Assembly: GCF_000092825.1 (NCBI RefSeq)
Contig: NC_014168.1
Location: 2,967,946-3,031,945 of the forward strand
Direction: 5' to 3'
Length of the DNA: 64,000 bases
Source: Segniliparus rotundus DSM 44985
GTDB lineage: Bacteria > Actinomycetota > Actinomycetes > Mycobacteriales > Mycobacteriaceae
Positions 8,475 through 18,050 of the stretch are shown here, piece after piece (position 1 is the first letter of the stretch; every line of letters starts with the position of its first letter). The position numbers were made by a program, and so were the translations under genes. Under the pieces are notes generated by a model. The model had not been told where the DNA came from, ran no database searches, and was given only the letters and a program-made list of their open reading frames with translations.

Positions 8475-9898
8475 TGCGCGAAATCTCCCGGACTGAACCG
8501 GCGAGCGCGCAAATGCCGCTCGATGTCCTCCAAGCTGTGCCCGGTCAGCTCGGGCATCTTCCAGAACACGAAAACCCAGGCGGCCACGTTGAAGAGACCG
8601 TACAACCACATGGTCGGGCCGACCCCGACGGCGTTGATGATCGACAACAACGTCAGGGTGACCCCCACATTGGTGCCCCACAGGACCGCCGCTTGCACGC
8701 TGGTCCCCGCCGCGCGCACGGAGAGCGGGTAGATCTCCGCGCCGGTCAGCCAACCCATGAGCTGGAGCCCGCCGGAGTTGAACAGCATGAAGACGATGAG
8801 GCAGGCGACGATGAACGGCATGTCGTCGCGGCCGCTGTGCCCGGTGACGAAGAGCGCGCCCAAAACGAAAAGGCTGATCGCGGCTCCTGGGATCATGAAC
8901 AGGGCCAACCGCCTGCGCCCGACGACATCCACGACCATGAGCCCGACAACCATCATGATGAGATACGTCAAACCCAACCCGACGCTGACGTCCAGCGCGG
9001 TCGAGGCCGGGAACCCGGTGTCGGTCAAGATCGTCGGCGTGTAATACACGATCATCTCGATCCCGCTGAGCTGGGTGGACATTGCGATCCCGCAACCGAC
9101 CAGCAACGCGGGCCGCACCCACGGCTGCCGAAGCCCGCGCCATCCGCTTTCGTGCGCCGCCGCCTGGGACTCAGCGTCCCGCACAGCGACAATGCTGGCC
9201 AATTCCGGCTCGATATCGGCGTTCGGGCCCCGTAGGCGGCGAAGGACCTCGCGTGCCACGTCATCAGGAGCCATCTGCGCGATCAGCCACCTCGGGCTCT
9301 CCGGCAGCTTGAGCACCAAGAGCAGCATGAGCGCGGCGGGGCACGCCGCGTATCCGATCGCCGACCGCCAGCCCACCCGTTCGCTCGCGCCGATGACGGT
9401 CGAAACGACGATGCCGATCCCGATGCCGACCTGGAACATCAGCACCAATCTGCCGCGGTGGCGCGACGGGGCGAGCTCTGCGATGTACATCGGCACCGTC
9501 TGGGTCGCTCCGCCGACCGCGAAGCCGAGCACGACCCTGGCCGCCGACAGCGACCACGGCCCAGGGGCGAGCGCGGACGCGACGGACCCGACGGCGAACA
9601 CCACCGAGAGCGCCATCACCGTCTTGCGCCGCCCCTTGAGCTCGCTGAGCCTGCTGCAGCACAGCGCCCCGATGATCGCGCCGACCAGGATCGAAGCCGC
9701 GATCACTTCCGTCATGACGGCTCCGGTGCGGAATTGCTCGCGGATGTGGAGCAGAGCGCCCGAAATGACACCCGTGTCGTAGCCGTACAGGAGTGACGAG
9801 ATCAGCGACACGAGGGCCGCGACGAACAGAACCGGCGTGAACTGCGCCGAGCCCTCCTGGGCGATGGGCGTGCTCGAATCGGCTTCGGACAATGTCAT
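8471..9898 (-). CDS. MFS sugar/polyol transporter
   Basis: A 475-residue, 12-helix major facilitator of the sugar porter subfamily. Marks include YGYDTGVISGALLHI in helix 1, the GRRKTVMALS loop between helices 2 and 3, PESPRWL before the central loop and the second-half DVVGRRRLALF loop. It should sit in the inner membrane and import mannitol or a related polyol together with the kinase and dehydrogenase beside it. ATG 9898. The region 9899-9973 is AT-rich (TGTTACAGTGTTATG on this strand) and probably holds the promoter of this transporter-kinase pair. Confidence 0.87.
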   Translation of the reverse strand: MTLSEADSSTPIAQEGSAQFTPVLFVAALVSLISSLLYGYDTGVISGALLHIREQFRTGAVMTEVIAASILVGAIIGALCCSRLSELKGRRKTVMALSVVFAVGSVASALAPGPWSLSAARVVLGFAVGGATQTVPMYIAELAPSRHRGRLVLMFQVGIGIGIVVSTVIGASERVGWRSAIGYAACPAALMLLLVLKLPESPRWLIAQMAPDDVAREVLRRLRGPNADIEPELASIVAVRDAESQAAAHESGWRGLRQPWVRPALLVGCGIAMSTQLSGIEMIVYYTPTILTDTGFPASTALDVSVGLGLTYLIMMVVGLMVVDVVGRRRLALFMIPGAAISLFVLGALFVTGHSGRDDMPFIVACLIVFMLFNSGGLQLMGWLTGAEIYPLSVRAAGTSVQAAVLWGTNVGVTLTLLSIINAVGVGPTMWLYGLFNVAAWVFVFWKMPELTGHSLEDIERHLRARRFSPGDFAQ

Positions 9899-9973
9899 GC
9901 GCTAGGCCCAATCCTCTTTAGCTCTGTGATACATAACACTGTAACATGCGGGGGCGGCGGGCCGAGACGCGCC

Positions 9974-11320
9974 CTAGCGGCCGAGCTCTTTCAGATACGC
10001 CTGGCGCGCGGACACCGCCGTGTTCGTGAAGTCGGTGAACACCCCGTCCACCCCGAGCCGGAAGAATTGCGCGTACTCAGCCTTCGGGTCGCCCTGATAA
10101 TTGCTGGCGAGGTACCTGCGCTCGTCGCGGAAAGTGTAGACATGCACGAAGAGCCCCGCTTTGTGCGCGTCGGCGACCACAGAGTCCGGCTGGCCCGCCG
10201 CTGCCTGGGCAGTGGAGGGCCGGAACGCCGGATCTGCCGGGTAGGGGCGGATTGTGAGCGGCACAAGCTGCGGCTTCCACGGCCCGATCCCATCGGCGTA
10301 CGTTCTGACTTCGGCGAGCCCCTCCGGTGTGAGCAGCGCGGAGAACCAGCGCGCGTCCCCCGCCAGGGTCCAGTCGTAGGGGCGGCTGTTGGTGATGTCG
10401 TCGTAGACCACCTCGCCTGTGCGAAAGTCCACGTCGTGCCCGCCCACGAGCTGCACAGCCTTGGTTTTCAGGCCGTGCTCGCGCAAGTATTTCAGACTCG
10501 ACGGCTCGAAGCTCTGCGCGAACACCGGCGCGTCCCTGTTGTTGAGCCCGTTCTTTTCCAAAATGTTCAGGTACGCGTCCTCCAGCGGGCGGCTGCCGGT
10601 CGCGCCGCAGCCGTTGGCGATCGCTTGCTCGTTGTTCCAGGTCGGGTTTTTCGTCTCGGGGTAGATCGCGATCTGTCTGCCGGTGGCGGCGCTTTTCGCC
10701 TTGGCGATGTCGATGATCTGCTGGAACGTGAGGATCGGGTATTTCCCGTTGTGCTCGCTCGGCCGCTCGTCTTTGGCGTCGTACGTGGAGCCGTGGAACC
10801 ATCGCTGCAGCTCGGCCGCCGTGAAATCGCTGACCGACCAGCCTCCGACATGGTCCTCGCCGTCGACGACGAGGGATTTCAGCACCGATTTGGGATCGTC
10901 CGGGTCGCTCTGGTCCACGAGGTAGGTTTTCGGACTCCCCTGCGCCGCAGGAGCAGGGCGCGCGACGCCAGGGGTGGTCCGCTTGCGCGCGGCGACTTCC
11001 GGATTCGTCTTGGCGACTTCCACGACATCGGTGTTGTCCGACATCCAGGGGTTGTGCCGAGCGATAAGGACGCAGTCCTTGGTGAGGTGCAGATCCTCTT
11101 CGAGCGCGTCCGCGCCGAGATCCGCCGCCAGCTCGTACGCGGGCCGCGTCTCTTCCGGGCGCAGCCCAGGCAGACCTCGGTGGGCGATGACGAGAGGTTT
11201 GGAACCGTCGAGCGTCGCGAAAGGTTTCGGCTGCCCTGCGGCAGGCCCGCCGCAGGCGGACATCGCGGCGACCGACACGAGGAGGGCGAGCGGCCAGGCC
11301 GCGATCTGCTGCGTGCTCAT
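9974..11320 (-). CDS. glpQ: Glycerophosphodiester phosphodiesterase lipoprotein, GlpQ-like
   Basis: A 448-residue exported enzyme that cleaves glycerophosphodiesters to glycerol-3-phosphate and an alcohol. The signal peptide ends in a lipobox-like AMSAC, so it is probably lipid-anchored outside the membrane. The catalytic core begins with VIAHRGLPGLRPEET (first active-site His, Arg and Glu) and continues with DALEEDLHLTKD (metal-binding acids) and ARHNPWM (second His). Later IYPETKNP and FAQSFEPSSL fit the GDPD barrel. Its size matches the periplasmic GlpQ type rather than the short cytosolic UgpQ type. It has its own position, 75 bases from the divergently unrelated transporter start. Confidence 0.9.
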   Translation of the reverse strand: MSTQQIAAWPLALLVSVAAMSACGGPAAGQPKPFATLDGSKPLVIAHRGLPGLRPEETRPAYELAADLGADALEEDLHLTKDCVLIARHNPWMSDNTDVVEVAKTNPEVAARKRTTPGVARPAPAAQGSPKTYLVDQSDPDDPKSVLKSLVVDGEDHVGGWSVSDFTAAELQRWFHGSTYDAKDERPSEHNGKYPILTFQQIIDIAKAKSAATGRQIAIYPETKNPTWNNEQAIANGCGATGSRPLEDAYLNILEKNGLNNRDAPVFAQSFEPSSLKYLREHGLKTKAVQLVGGHDVDFRTGEVVYDDITNSRPYDWTLAGDARWFSALLTPEGLAEVRTYADGIGPWKPQLVPLTIRPYPADPAFRPSTAQAAAGQPDSVVADAHKAGLFVHVYTFRDERRYLASNYQGDPKAEYAQFFRLGVDGVFTDFTNTAVSARQAYLKELGR

Positions 11321-11429
11321 GCGGGAATAGTGGCCCCGAGGGATGAACGCCAGGCAAACACCACCGCGGCGGACGCCCGCGTGTCCGCTCGCCGGGTCCT
11401 GAACGGGCTTCGGCCGACCTCGCGACCCC

Positions 11430-11990
11430 TCAGGCGCCGCAGTAGCCTGGGTCGGCTTTCGGCCCGCAGTAGTAACCGTCGCCCTGCGTGCCGTTGATCG
11501 CGATTTGCAGGGCGTCGCGCACCGGGTTCAAGGTGAGCGTGCCGGTGCTGCCCCGCGGCACGTCGAGCGTGGTCTCCTGGACGGTGAAGTCCGCGATGAC
11601 GACGTCCACGGCCTCGCGCACCGCAGTGATTTTGATCTGGGTGACAGCGCCCGGTTTGATCTCGTCGCCGTCCAACGTGTCACAGGGCCCGCTCACCCCA
11701 GGATCGCCGCATTTCTGATAGGTCCGCGCCACAACTTTGCCGGTGCCGTCCGCGCCGACGACGAGGGAGCGGCCATGCCCTCTCCAGTGGCCGACAAAGG
11801 TGGCCACTGTGGCGCTGGCGCTCGTGGAGGCGGTGGCCTTCGGCGAAGCCTGTCCGGCGGCCTTCGGGGAAGCCGAGCTGGTCGCGACCGGGGTGAGCCG
11901 CGTCGGGGTCGCCGGATGGGCTTCGCGGCCTTGGCCGCATCCAACGAGGACGAAAGCCAGCGCCGACAGGACCAGCAAGGGGCGTCGCAT
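11430..11990 (-). CDS. Hypothetical lipoprotein with Ser/Thr/Ala linker
   Basis: A 186-residue protein with a short signal peptide and lipobox LVGC, so an outer-leaflet lipoprotein. A low-complexity linker rich in Ala, Ser, Thr and Pro (about residues 25-62) leads to a C-terminal domain with VGHWRGHGRSLVVGADGTG and four cysteines near the end (CGDPGVSGPC, YYCGPKADPGYCGA) that could form disulfides. I do not recognise the family; mycobacterial short exported proteins with this GHWxxHGR-type start exist, which is a weak resemblance. It is nine bases downstream of the next small secreted gene and probably cotranscribed with it. Confidence 0.7.
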   Translation of the reverse strand: MRRPLLVLSALAFVLVGCGQGREAHPATPTRLTPVATSSASPKAAGQASPKATASTSASATVATFVGHWRGHGRSLVVGADGTGKVVARTYQKCGDPGVSGPCDTLDGDEIKPGAVTQIKITAVREAVDVVIADFTVQETTLDVPRGSTGTLTLNPVRDALQIAINGTQGDGYYCGPKADPGYCGA

Positions 11991-11999
11991 ATCGGGCTC

Positions 12000-12275
12000 C
12001 TACAGGGCCGCGGGAGCCTGGCGGCCCAGACCAGGACGCTCGGACTGCCGGTAGGCGGTCGGAATCTTGTCGCAGGCTTCGGGGCCGTTGAGGTGGTCAG
12101 ATCCTGGCGGGCACATCGTCACGCACTGGTTGTATTGCGGGTACCAGAACTGGTTGTTGGGGCAGGGGTACGCCCCGCCGTCGTCGCCGCCAGTGTCCGG
12201 GTCGGCGAGGGCGAGGGCAGGCCCCGAAACCAACGCGGCACCGGCGAACAGGGCGGCAAGTGCGATTTTCGGCAT
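12000..12275 (-). CDS. Small secreted cysteine-containing protein
   Basis: A 91-residue exported protein: cleavable signal peptide ending ALA near residue 24, then a mature part of about 65 residues rich in Pro, Gly and Tyr with four cysteines (YPCPNNQFW, NQCVTMCPPGSD, EACDK). The spacing of the cysteines suggests a small disulfide-bonded domain. Similar Pro/Tyr/Cys small secreted proteins are common in mycobacteria, but I cannot name a function. It lies nine bases ahead of the downstream lipoprotein gene, suggesting a two-gene operon of cell-envelope proteins. Confidence 0.68.
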   Translation of the reverse strand: MPKIALAALFAGAALVSGPALALADPDTGGDDGGAYPCPNNQFWYPQYNQCVTMCPPGSDHLNGPEACDKIPTAYRQSERPGLGRQAPAAL

Positions 12276-12368
12276 GTCTTAGCTCCTTCGTCGCGGTACG
12301 GCTGCAGATGCAGGAAGCACTGTACCCGCCCTCTCTGACACACATCCGGCAGAAAGGGCTCTGCCGTG

Positions 12369-13517
12369 TCAGTCTTTTGGTTTGACCACGGGCCGCTGCG
12401 GGACGCCAGTGTACGAGGAAAGCGGTCGCACCAGGGAGTTCGCCGCATATTGCTCGATAACATGCGCGGTCCAGCCAGCGATCCGGCTCATCACGAAGAG
12501 CGGTGTGAAAAACTCCACGTCAAAGCCGAGCAGCGCGTACAGCGGACCGGAAGGGAAGTCCAGGTTCGGCTTGATGCCTTTGGACTCGGCGACCGCCGCT
12601 TCCATCTCCTCGTAGATGGCGAGGTAGCGTTTGCCCTCGTCACTCGTGGCGATCGCTTTGAAGGCGGCGAAAGCGCACGGCACTCGGGAATCGCCGTCTT
12701 TGTAGACCCGGTGGCCGAAGCCCATGATCTTCTCTTTGTTCGCGAACCGGGCGTTCACCCAGTCCCGCGCCTTGGCCGGGTCGCCGATCTCGTTCATGTG
12801 GTGCATGACCGCTTCGTTCGCACCGCCGTGCAGGGGCCCCTTCAACGCGCCGATAGCTCCGGCGATCGCGCTGTAGATGTCCGAGAGGGTCGAGGCGATG
12901 ACCCTGGCGGTGAACGTGGAGGCGTTGAAGCTGTGCTCGGCGTAGAGGATCATCGTGGTCTCGAACGCCCGGACATGCTCCGGGCTCGGTTTGCGGCCGA
13001 AGCACATCCACAAGAAGTTCTCGCTATACCCCAAATCCGGGTTCGGCGGCAACGGCAAACGACCGTGGCGGCGGCGCAGATCGGCCGCGACCAGGGACGG
13101 CGTCACCGCGAACAGCTGCAACGCGCGGGCGAGGTTGACGTGCTCCGAAGGGACGAACGGGTCGTTCGTGGACAGATTGGTCGCGCCGAAAAAGCTCACC
13201 GCCGTGCGCACCACATCCATCGGGTGGCTTTTGGTCGGCAGTTTGGCGATGGTCTGCAAAAGGCTGGGGTCCACCGTGCGAAAAGCACGTTCGGCCAGCT
13301 GGAACTGCTCAAGCTCCTTGGGCTTGGGCAGTTCGCCGTGCCACAGCAAGAACACGACCTCCTCGAAGGAGCAGTTCTGGACGAGATCGTCGGCCCCATA
13401 CCCCCGATACGTCAACGTGTTGGTCTCTTGGACCACTTTCGACACCGCCGACACGTCGGCGACAACGCCGATGAGGCCTTTGCGGATCTCGGGCTTCACG
13501 TCTGCCTCGCTCACCAT
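12369..13517 (-). CDS. prpC: 2-methylcitrate synthase PrpC (citrate synthase family)
   Basis: A 382-residue citrate synthase-fold enzyme. The catalytic His and following block are seen in GPLHGGANEAVM, the second His in GFGHRVYKDGDSR, and the catalytic Asp region in NLDFPSGPLYALLG. Its start ATG at 13517 shares one base with the prpD stop (TGATG), tying it to prpD, so methylcitrate synthase of propionyl-CoA detoxification is much more likely than the TCA enzyme, although such enzymes often do both. It condenses propionyl-CoA with oxaloacetate. No prpB (methylisocitrate lyase) is visible; mycobacteria use isocitrate lyase for that step. Confidence 0.93.
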   Translation of the reverse strand: MVSEADVKPEIRKGLIGVVADVSAVSKVVQETNTLTYRGYGADDLVQNCSFEEVVFLLWHGELPKPKELEQFQLAERAFRTVDPSLLQTIAKLPTKSHPMDVVRTAVSFFGATNLSTNDPFVPSEHVNLARALQLFAVTPSLVAADLRRRHGRLPLPPNPDLGYSENFLWMCFGRKPSPEHVRAFETTMILYAEHSFNASTFTARVIASTLSDIYSAIAGAIGALKGPLHGGANEAVMHHMNEIGDPAKARDWVNARFANKEKIMGFGHRVYKDGDSRVPCAFAAFKAIATSDEGKRYLAIYEEMEAAVAESKGIKPNLDFPSGPLYALLGFDVEFFTPLFVMSRIAGWTAHVIEQYAANSLVRPLSSYTGVPQRPVVKPKD

Positions 13518-15019
13518 CAGAACACTCCTTTCGGCACCTGCGGCGCTCGCCGGACTGCCTCCTCGGTCACGATAAGGTTCAGATCGCCCAGCTCGCCCGC
13601 CGACAGCTCGGGCAGGCGCTGCACGACCGAGAGGAAGCGGTTCTGCTCCGACTCGTCGATCACGCCCTCCGCGAGGGTGCGGAACTTCTCGATGTAGTCG
13701 GCGCGGGCGAAAGGCTTCGCGCCGAGAGTGTGCGCGTCCGCGACGGCGAGTTCGTCCACCAGCTTCGAGCCGTCCTTGAGGCGGATCTCGGCGCGGGCGC
13801 CGAACGCGAGCTCGTTCGGGTCGGTGGCGTGGTAGCGGCGGGTCCATTCCGGGTCTTCCGCGGTGGAGATCTTGTTCCAGAGCGCCACCGTGTCCGGGCG
13901 GGCGGCGCGTTCCGGCGCGTAGGAGCGCTCGTGGTGCCAGGAGCCGTCTTGCAACGCCACCGCGAAGATATACATCACCGAGTGGTCGAGGGTCTCCCGG
14001 CTCGCGGCAGGGTCGAACTTCTGCGGGTCGTTCGAGCCGGTGCCGATGACGTAATGCGTGTGATGGCTGGTGTGCAAGACGACGGACTCGATGTCGCCCG
14101 TGTCCGCGATCTGCGAGCGCAGCTTGAACGCGAGGTCGATGACCGCCTGGCTCTGGTACTCGGCGGAGTGCGCCTTGGTGTAGCTGTCCAAGATCGCCCG
14201 CTTCGGCTCGCCTGGGCCCGGCAGCGGGACGTGGTATTCGGCTTCCGGCCCGTCGAGGAGCCACGCGATCACGCCGTCCTCGCCCTCCCAGATCGGCGCG
14301 GGGGCGCCTTCGCCGCGCATCGCCCGGTCCACGGCCTCCACGGCGACCTTGCCCGCGAGGGCGGGCGCGTAGGCCTTCCAGCTGGAGATTTGGCCTTTGC
14401 GGGACTGCCGGGTGGCCGTCGTGGTGTGCAAGGCCTGGCCCACAGCCTGATAGATGACGTTCGGGTCGAGCCCGAGGAGGGTTCCGATGCCCGCGGCCGC
14501 GGACGGGCCGAGGTGCGCCACATGGTCGATCTTGTGCTTGTGCAAGCAGATCGCTTTCACGAGGTCGATTTGGATCTCGTACCCGGTCGCGACGCCCCGG
14601 ATCAACGCCGCGCCGGAGCGCCCGGCGTGCTGGGCCACGGCGACGATCGGCGGGATGTTGTCGCCGGGGTGCGAGTACTCGGCGGCGAGGAAGGTGTCAT
14701 GGAAGTCGAGTTCGCGAACCGCGACGCCGTTCGCCCAAGCCGCCCATTCCGGGCTGAACCGGCCCTGGACGCCAAAGACGCCGGAACCTGGCTGATACGG
14801 GTGGGCGATGGCTTGTGCGCGTGCGCTCGACACCGGGCGACGAGAAAAAGAGGCGGCGCTCACAGAGGCGTTGTCGATGATCCGGTTGATGATCATCTCG
14901 GCGACTTCGGCGTCCACCGGGACCGGATCGGCGGCGACTTGGGCTACTTTCCAAGCGAGGTGCTGTTCAAGCGGGAACTCGTCTGCCGAACGGCGCGGGC
15001 GCACAGTGATTTTCTCCAC
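13517..15019 (-). CDS. prpD: 2-methylcitrate dehydratase PrpD
   Basis: A 500-residue MmgE/PrpD family enzyme that dehydrates 2-methylcitrate to 2-methyl-cis-aconitate. Typical blocks are [34 protein letters not shown] (the conserved His-Asp region), [19 protein letters not shown] and [19 protein letters not shown]. Length is right for the family. The start is a GTG at 15019. It is the first gene of the prpD-prpC operon. No PrpR-type regulator is adjacent; the 36-base gap to the lipoprotein gene upstream (on the same strand) leaves open that a promoter lies inside that gene. Confidence 0.94.
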   Translation of the reverse strand: MEKITVRPRRSADEFPLEQHLAWKVAQVAADPVPVDAEVAEMIINRIIDNASVSAASFSRRPVSSARAQAIAHPYQPGSGVFGVQGRFSPEWAAWANGVAVRELDFHDTFLAAEYSHPGDNIPPIVAVAQHAGRSGAALIRGVATGYEIQIDLVKAICLHKHKIDHVAHLGPSAAAGIGTLLGLDPNVIYQAVGQALHTTTATRQSRKGQISSWKAYAPALAGKVAVEAVDRAMRGEGAPAPIWEGEDGVIAWLLDGPEAEYHVPLPGPGEPKRAILDSYTKAHSAEYQSQAVIDLAFKLRSQIADTGDIESVVLHTSHHTHYVIGTGSNDPQKFDPAASRETLDHSVMYIFAVALQDGSWHHERSYAPERAARPDTVALWNKISTAEDPEWTRRYHATDPNELAFGARAEIRLKDGSKLVDELAVADAHTLGAKPFARADYIEKFRTLAEGVIDESEQNRFLSVVQRLPELSAGELGDLNLIVTEEAVRRAPQVPKGVF

Positions 15020-15055
15020 GTTTTGCGATACTACAGCTTGGGCGAGGTAAACGTG

Positions 15056-15820
15056 TTATGGGATCCTGCCAGACGCTTTGGACAACGCGCTCGACAAGAG
15101 TTCCCCAACGGCGGCTTCGGGCGACGAGACCCCGCACTCAATGTCTTGTAGGACAACGTTTTTCACCAAACGGGCCTCGAGCACGCACTTCTGGGCCTCC
15201 CCCCACTCCGCCTGATGCTGGCTCCATCGGACTGTGCCGGCAGATCGTTCTGCGACTGTGACGTCGTACGCGGTTTTCCCCGCGCCGCCCGGCGCGATGT
15301 CGACCGCCGTGCGGTTCCCGCAGGACCCGACGCCGTCCGCGAGCGCCGCGAAGACCTCGCTGGCCGCCCCCTCGCCCGGATACACGGCGGCCACCTGCAC
15401 GAAGTCGTCTTTGCGGCGCTGCTCCTGCGGCAGCGCGGGATCGCCGACAGTCACCGATTCCACGGCGCGGAATGAAGCGAACCCGTCGCCTGCGACCAGT
15501 TCGCTCTGCAATCCGCGCAAGGCGGGCTGGCATTGCTTCGGATCGACTTCGCCTTCGGCGGGCAACGGCGAACGCGTGTCCTTCAGGTCTGCGCCGCCGC
15601 GGTATTTCGCGAAACCGGTCAGAGCATTGAGCTCGTCAAGACTGAGCACGATCTGATCCGCCGAGATCGCGGCAGGGGCCGAGGAGGTCGGCAACGTGGC
15701 GGTCATCGTGCTCAGCGCCGAAGGCACACCTTCCGGCTGGACCGGTGCGCGCTGGCCAGCCTCCTCGTGCGCGCAACCCGCGAACAGCAGGGCCAGCACA
15801 GTCAACGCGACGCGACGCAC
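15056..15820 (-). CDS. Lipoprotein with PknH-sensor-like domain (copy 2)
   Basis: A 254-residue lipoprotein: signal peptide, lipobox FAGC near residue 16, a Pro/Ser/Thr linker, then a domain of about 190 residues. The C-terminal part has the pattern Cys, then KNVVLQDIECG, which resembles the extracellular sensor domain of PknH and related mycobacterial lipoproteins such as LppH, where paired cysteines form disulfides. The QCQPALRGLQSE and ADGVGSCGNR segments supply the partner cysteines. It is paralogous to the next gene and starts (GTG 15820) two bases after that gene's stop, so the pair is an operon made by duplication. Ligand unknown. Confidence 0.72.
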   Translation of the reverse strand: MRRVALTVLALLFAGCAHEEAGQRAPVQPEGVPSALSTMTATLPTSSAPAAISADQIVLSLDELNALTGFAKYRGGADLKDTRSPLPAEGEVDPKQCQPALRGLQSELVAGDGFASFRAVESVTVGDPALPQEQRRKDDFVQVAAVYPGEGAASEVFAALADGVGSCGNRTAVDIAPGGAGKTAYDVTVAERSAGTVRWSQHQAEWGEAQKCVLEARLVKNVVLQDIECGVSSPEAAVGELLSSALSKASGRIP

Positions 15821-15821
15821 G

Positions 15822-16592
15822 TCAGACCGCTCTCGAAGCCAGCATGGCCGCCGCTTTCGCCGCCAAGTCCCCCGCCTCGTCCCCGCACTCGACCACTTCG
15901 AACACGAGGTTCTTGATCCTGCGCACCTCGAACACGCACGCGCCGCCCGCTTGGCCCTGCTGTTGCTCGGTCCAGCGCAACGCGCCGTCCTCGGACTCCT
16001 CCGACCGGATGTCGTAGGTGATCGGCTGGCTGGCTTCGTCCTGCCGCTCGTCCACGCTCTTCCCGTCGCAGGACCCGAGCGCGTCAGCCACTTTTTGGAA
16101 CACAGTTTTCGCCGGGGCGACGTCCGGGTACACGGCGGCGGCTTGCTCGAACACGCCGCCCGACGCGTCAGCGGCGGGGAAGACGACGAACTGGAACGCG
16201 CTGAACGCTGTTCCAGAGACCGCCTTGGTCCGCAAGGCGGACAGCACCGGCAGGCATTCCTGCGGCTGCGCTGTCCCCTTCGCGTCCGCAGGAGCGGACA
16301 GCGGCGCGTCGCCGCTCTTGTACAGTCCTTTCCCCGCGAGCCTGTTGACTTCGTCCAGACTCAGCGGGACGCGCCCGACCGCCGTCGCGGGCAACACAGC
16401 GGCCTGCGCGGGCGAAGAAGAAACCAACGGCGGCCCCTCGATCGGCTCGGCAGTCGGCTGCGGCAACGGCGGCAGCACCCGTCGCCCCGCGTCGCAGCCC
16501 GCGAACACGAGGGCGAGCGACAGGACTGCCAGGCATGGCCCGAAGCGCCGTCCTGGTGTTCTCGCCGCCACCCGGCATAGCGTCCTCAGCAT
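15822..16592 (-). CDS. Lipoprotein with PknH-sensor-like domain (copy 1)
   Basis: A 256-residue paralogue of the neighbouring lipoprotein. It has a longer basic N-terminus before the hydrophobic core, lipobox FAGC near residue 33, a proline-rich linker and the same domain plan: LSLDEVNRLAG at the domain start, Cys in ECLPVLSAL, Cys in DALGSCDGK, Cys in GACVFEVRRIKN and the closing EVVECG. The four conserved cysteines suggest two disulfides, as in the PknH sensor fold; this is a resemblance, not a proven match. The start may lie a few codons further in, which would shorten the basic leader. Attached to the outer face of the membrane; role unknown. Confidence 0.72.
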   Translation of the reverse strand: MLRTLCRVAARTPGRRFGPCLAVLSLALVFAGCDAGRRVLPPLPQPTAEPIEGPPLVSSSPAQAAVLPATAVGRVPLSLDEVNRLAGKGLYKSGDAPLSAPADAKGTAQPQECLPVLSALRTKAVSGTAFSAFQFVVFPAADASGGVFEQAAAVYPDVAPAKTVFQKVADALGSCDGKSVDERQDEASQPITYDIRSEESEDGALRWTEQQQGQAGGACVFEVRRIKNLVFEVVECGDEAGDLAAKAAAMLASRAV

Positions 16593-16683
16593 CCGGCACA
16601 GCTCCTCATGATGTCGTTTCCGGCTCTCTCCCCGAGCTTACTGCGCCCCACGCGGCGGGCTGGGCGCTGCCGCGCTCTTCGCC

Positions 16684-17502
16684 CTAGAGCAGAGGCTTCT
16701 CGTCAGGACGCAGCGTGAGCACCCTCGGCCCGTCCTGCCCCACCGCGACGGTGTGCTCCCAGTGCGCCGCGCGAGCCCCGTCTTTGGTGACCGCGGTCCA
16801 CCCGTCCGGCAACGTCAACGTTTTGCGCCCGCCGAGCGCGACCATCGGCTCGATGGCCAACGTCGAGCCCACGGCGAGCAACGGGCCTTTGCCGGGTTTG
16901 CCCTCGTTCGGCAGGAACGGGTCCAGATGCATCTGGTCCCCGATCCCGTGGCCGCCGAAGTTGGCGACAATCGAGAATTGGCGGCCGTATTTGGTTCTGG
17001 ACTCGGCCACAGACCGCTCGATCGCGTGCGAGACGTCCGTGAGCCGGTTCCCCGGGCGCATCGCGCCGATCCCCGCCCACAACGCCTCGCACGTCGCGGC
17101 CGAAAGATCCTCGTCCTCCTGGCTGATCTCGCCGATCCCGAAGGTGATCGCCGAATCGCCGTGCCACCCGGCGAGGATCGCGCCGCAGTCGACGGAGACG
17201 AGATCGCCCTCGGCGAGGATGAACGTCTTGGACGGAATGCCGTGGACCACGGCGTCGTTCACCGAGATGCACGTTGAGGCCGGGAAGTCGTGGTAGCCGA
17301 GGAAAGACGGGATTGCGTTGTTCCCCCGGATCACGTCTTCGGCGACCTTGTCGAGTTTCGCCGTGCTCACGCCCGGAGCCGCGGCGGCCCGCACCGCGAC
17401 CAGCGCGCGGGCGACAACCGCGCCCGCAGCCGCCATAAGCTCGACCTCGTCAACACTGCGAACAGGGACGAGGCGGTCTTTGCGAGCCTTCTTGCGAAGC
17501 AC
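16684..17502 (-). CDS. map: Methionine aminopeptidase, type I
   Basis: A 272-residue enzyme removing the initiator methionine from nascent proteins. Five metal ligands of the pita-bread fold are visible: two Asp ([20 protein letters not shown]), His in [12 protein letters not shown], Glu in LAIEPM and Glu in WEHTVAVG. The substrate His is in LGYHDFPAS. It starts at GTG 17502, sharing one base with the adk stop (TAGTG), and follows secY and adk as in M. tuberculosis (secY-adk-mapA). Cytoplasmic, ribosome-associated function; essential in most bacteria unless a second copy exists elsewhere. Confidence 0.96.
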   Translation of the reverse strand: MLRKKARKDRLVPVRSVDEVELMAAAGAVVARALVAVRAAAAPGVSTAKLDKVAEDVIRGNNAIPSFLGYHDFPASTCISVNDAVVHGIPSKTFILAEGDLVSVDCGAILAGWHGDSAITFGIGEISQEDEDLSAATCEALWAGIGAMRPGNRLTDVSHAIERSVAESRTKYGRQFSIVANFGGHGIGDQMHLDPFLPNEGKPGKGPLLAVGSTLAIEPMVALGGRKTLTLPDGWTAVTKDGARAAHWEHTVAVGQDGPRVLTLRPDEKPLL

Positions 17503-18050
17503 TAGCGCCCGAGCGCCTTCAAAGCCCGCGCCTGCACCTCGTCCACGGTCCCGACCGCGTTGATGGCGACGACCAACGACTCGTAGTACTGCAGAAGCGG
17601 CTCGGTCTCTTTGCGGTGGATCTCAAGACGGGCTTTGATGATCTCGTCCGTGTCGTCCTGACGGCCCCGCGCGCGCATCCGTTCGACCACGACCTCTTCC
17701 GGAATCTCAAAGGAAAGCACTGTGTCGAGCTGCTGGCCGAGCTCCGCGAGGATGGCCGTGAGGGCCTCGGCCTGGTCGAGCGTGCGCGGGTAGCCGTCGA
17801 GCACGAAGCCGTCCTTCGCGTCCGGCTGCGCCAGCCGGTCTTTGACCATGGCGTTCGTCACCGAACTGGGCACGAGGTTGCCGGCGTCGAGGTATTTCTT
17901 CGCCTCTTGGCCGAGCGGGGTGTTCTCGCCGATGTTCGCGCGGAACAGGTCGCCGGTGGAAACGTGCGGCACGCCGAGGGCCTTCGACAAGAGCGCGGAC
18001 TGGGTTCCCTTGCCGGCTCCCGGGTAGCCGAACATGATCACTCGCGTCAT
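17502..18050 (-). CDS. adk: Adenylate kinase
   Basis: A 182-residue short-type adenylate kinase (no zinc LID insert), interconverting ATP, AMP and ADP. Motifs: P-loop [10 protein letters not shown] near residue 8, AMP-binding [20 protein letters not shown], and the arginine-rich [22 protein letters not shown]/core region. Start ATG 18050 overlaps the secY stop (ATGA); its stop overlaps the map start. The tight secY-adk-map linkage matches mycobacteria and supports expression with ribosomal proteins. Confidence 0.97.
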   Translation of the reverse strand: MTRVIMFGYPGAGKGTQSALLSKALGVPHVSTGDLFRANIGENTPLGQEAKKYLDAGNLVPSSVTNAMVKDRLAQPDAKDGFVLDGYPRTLDQAEALTAILAELGQQLDTVLSFEIPEEVVVERMRARGRQDDTDEIIKARLEIHRKETEPLLQYYESLVVAINAVGTVDEVQARALKALGR

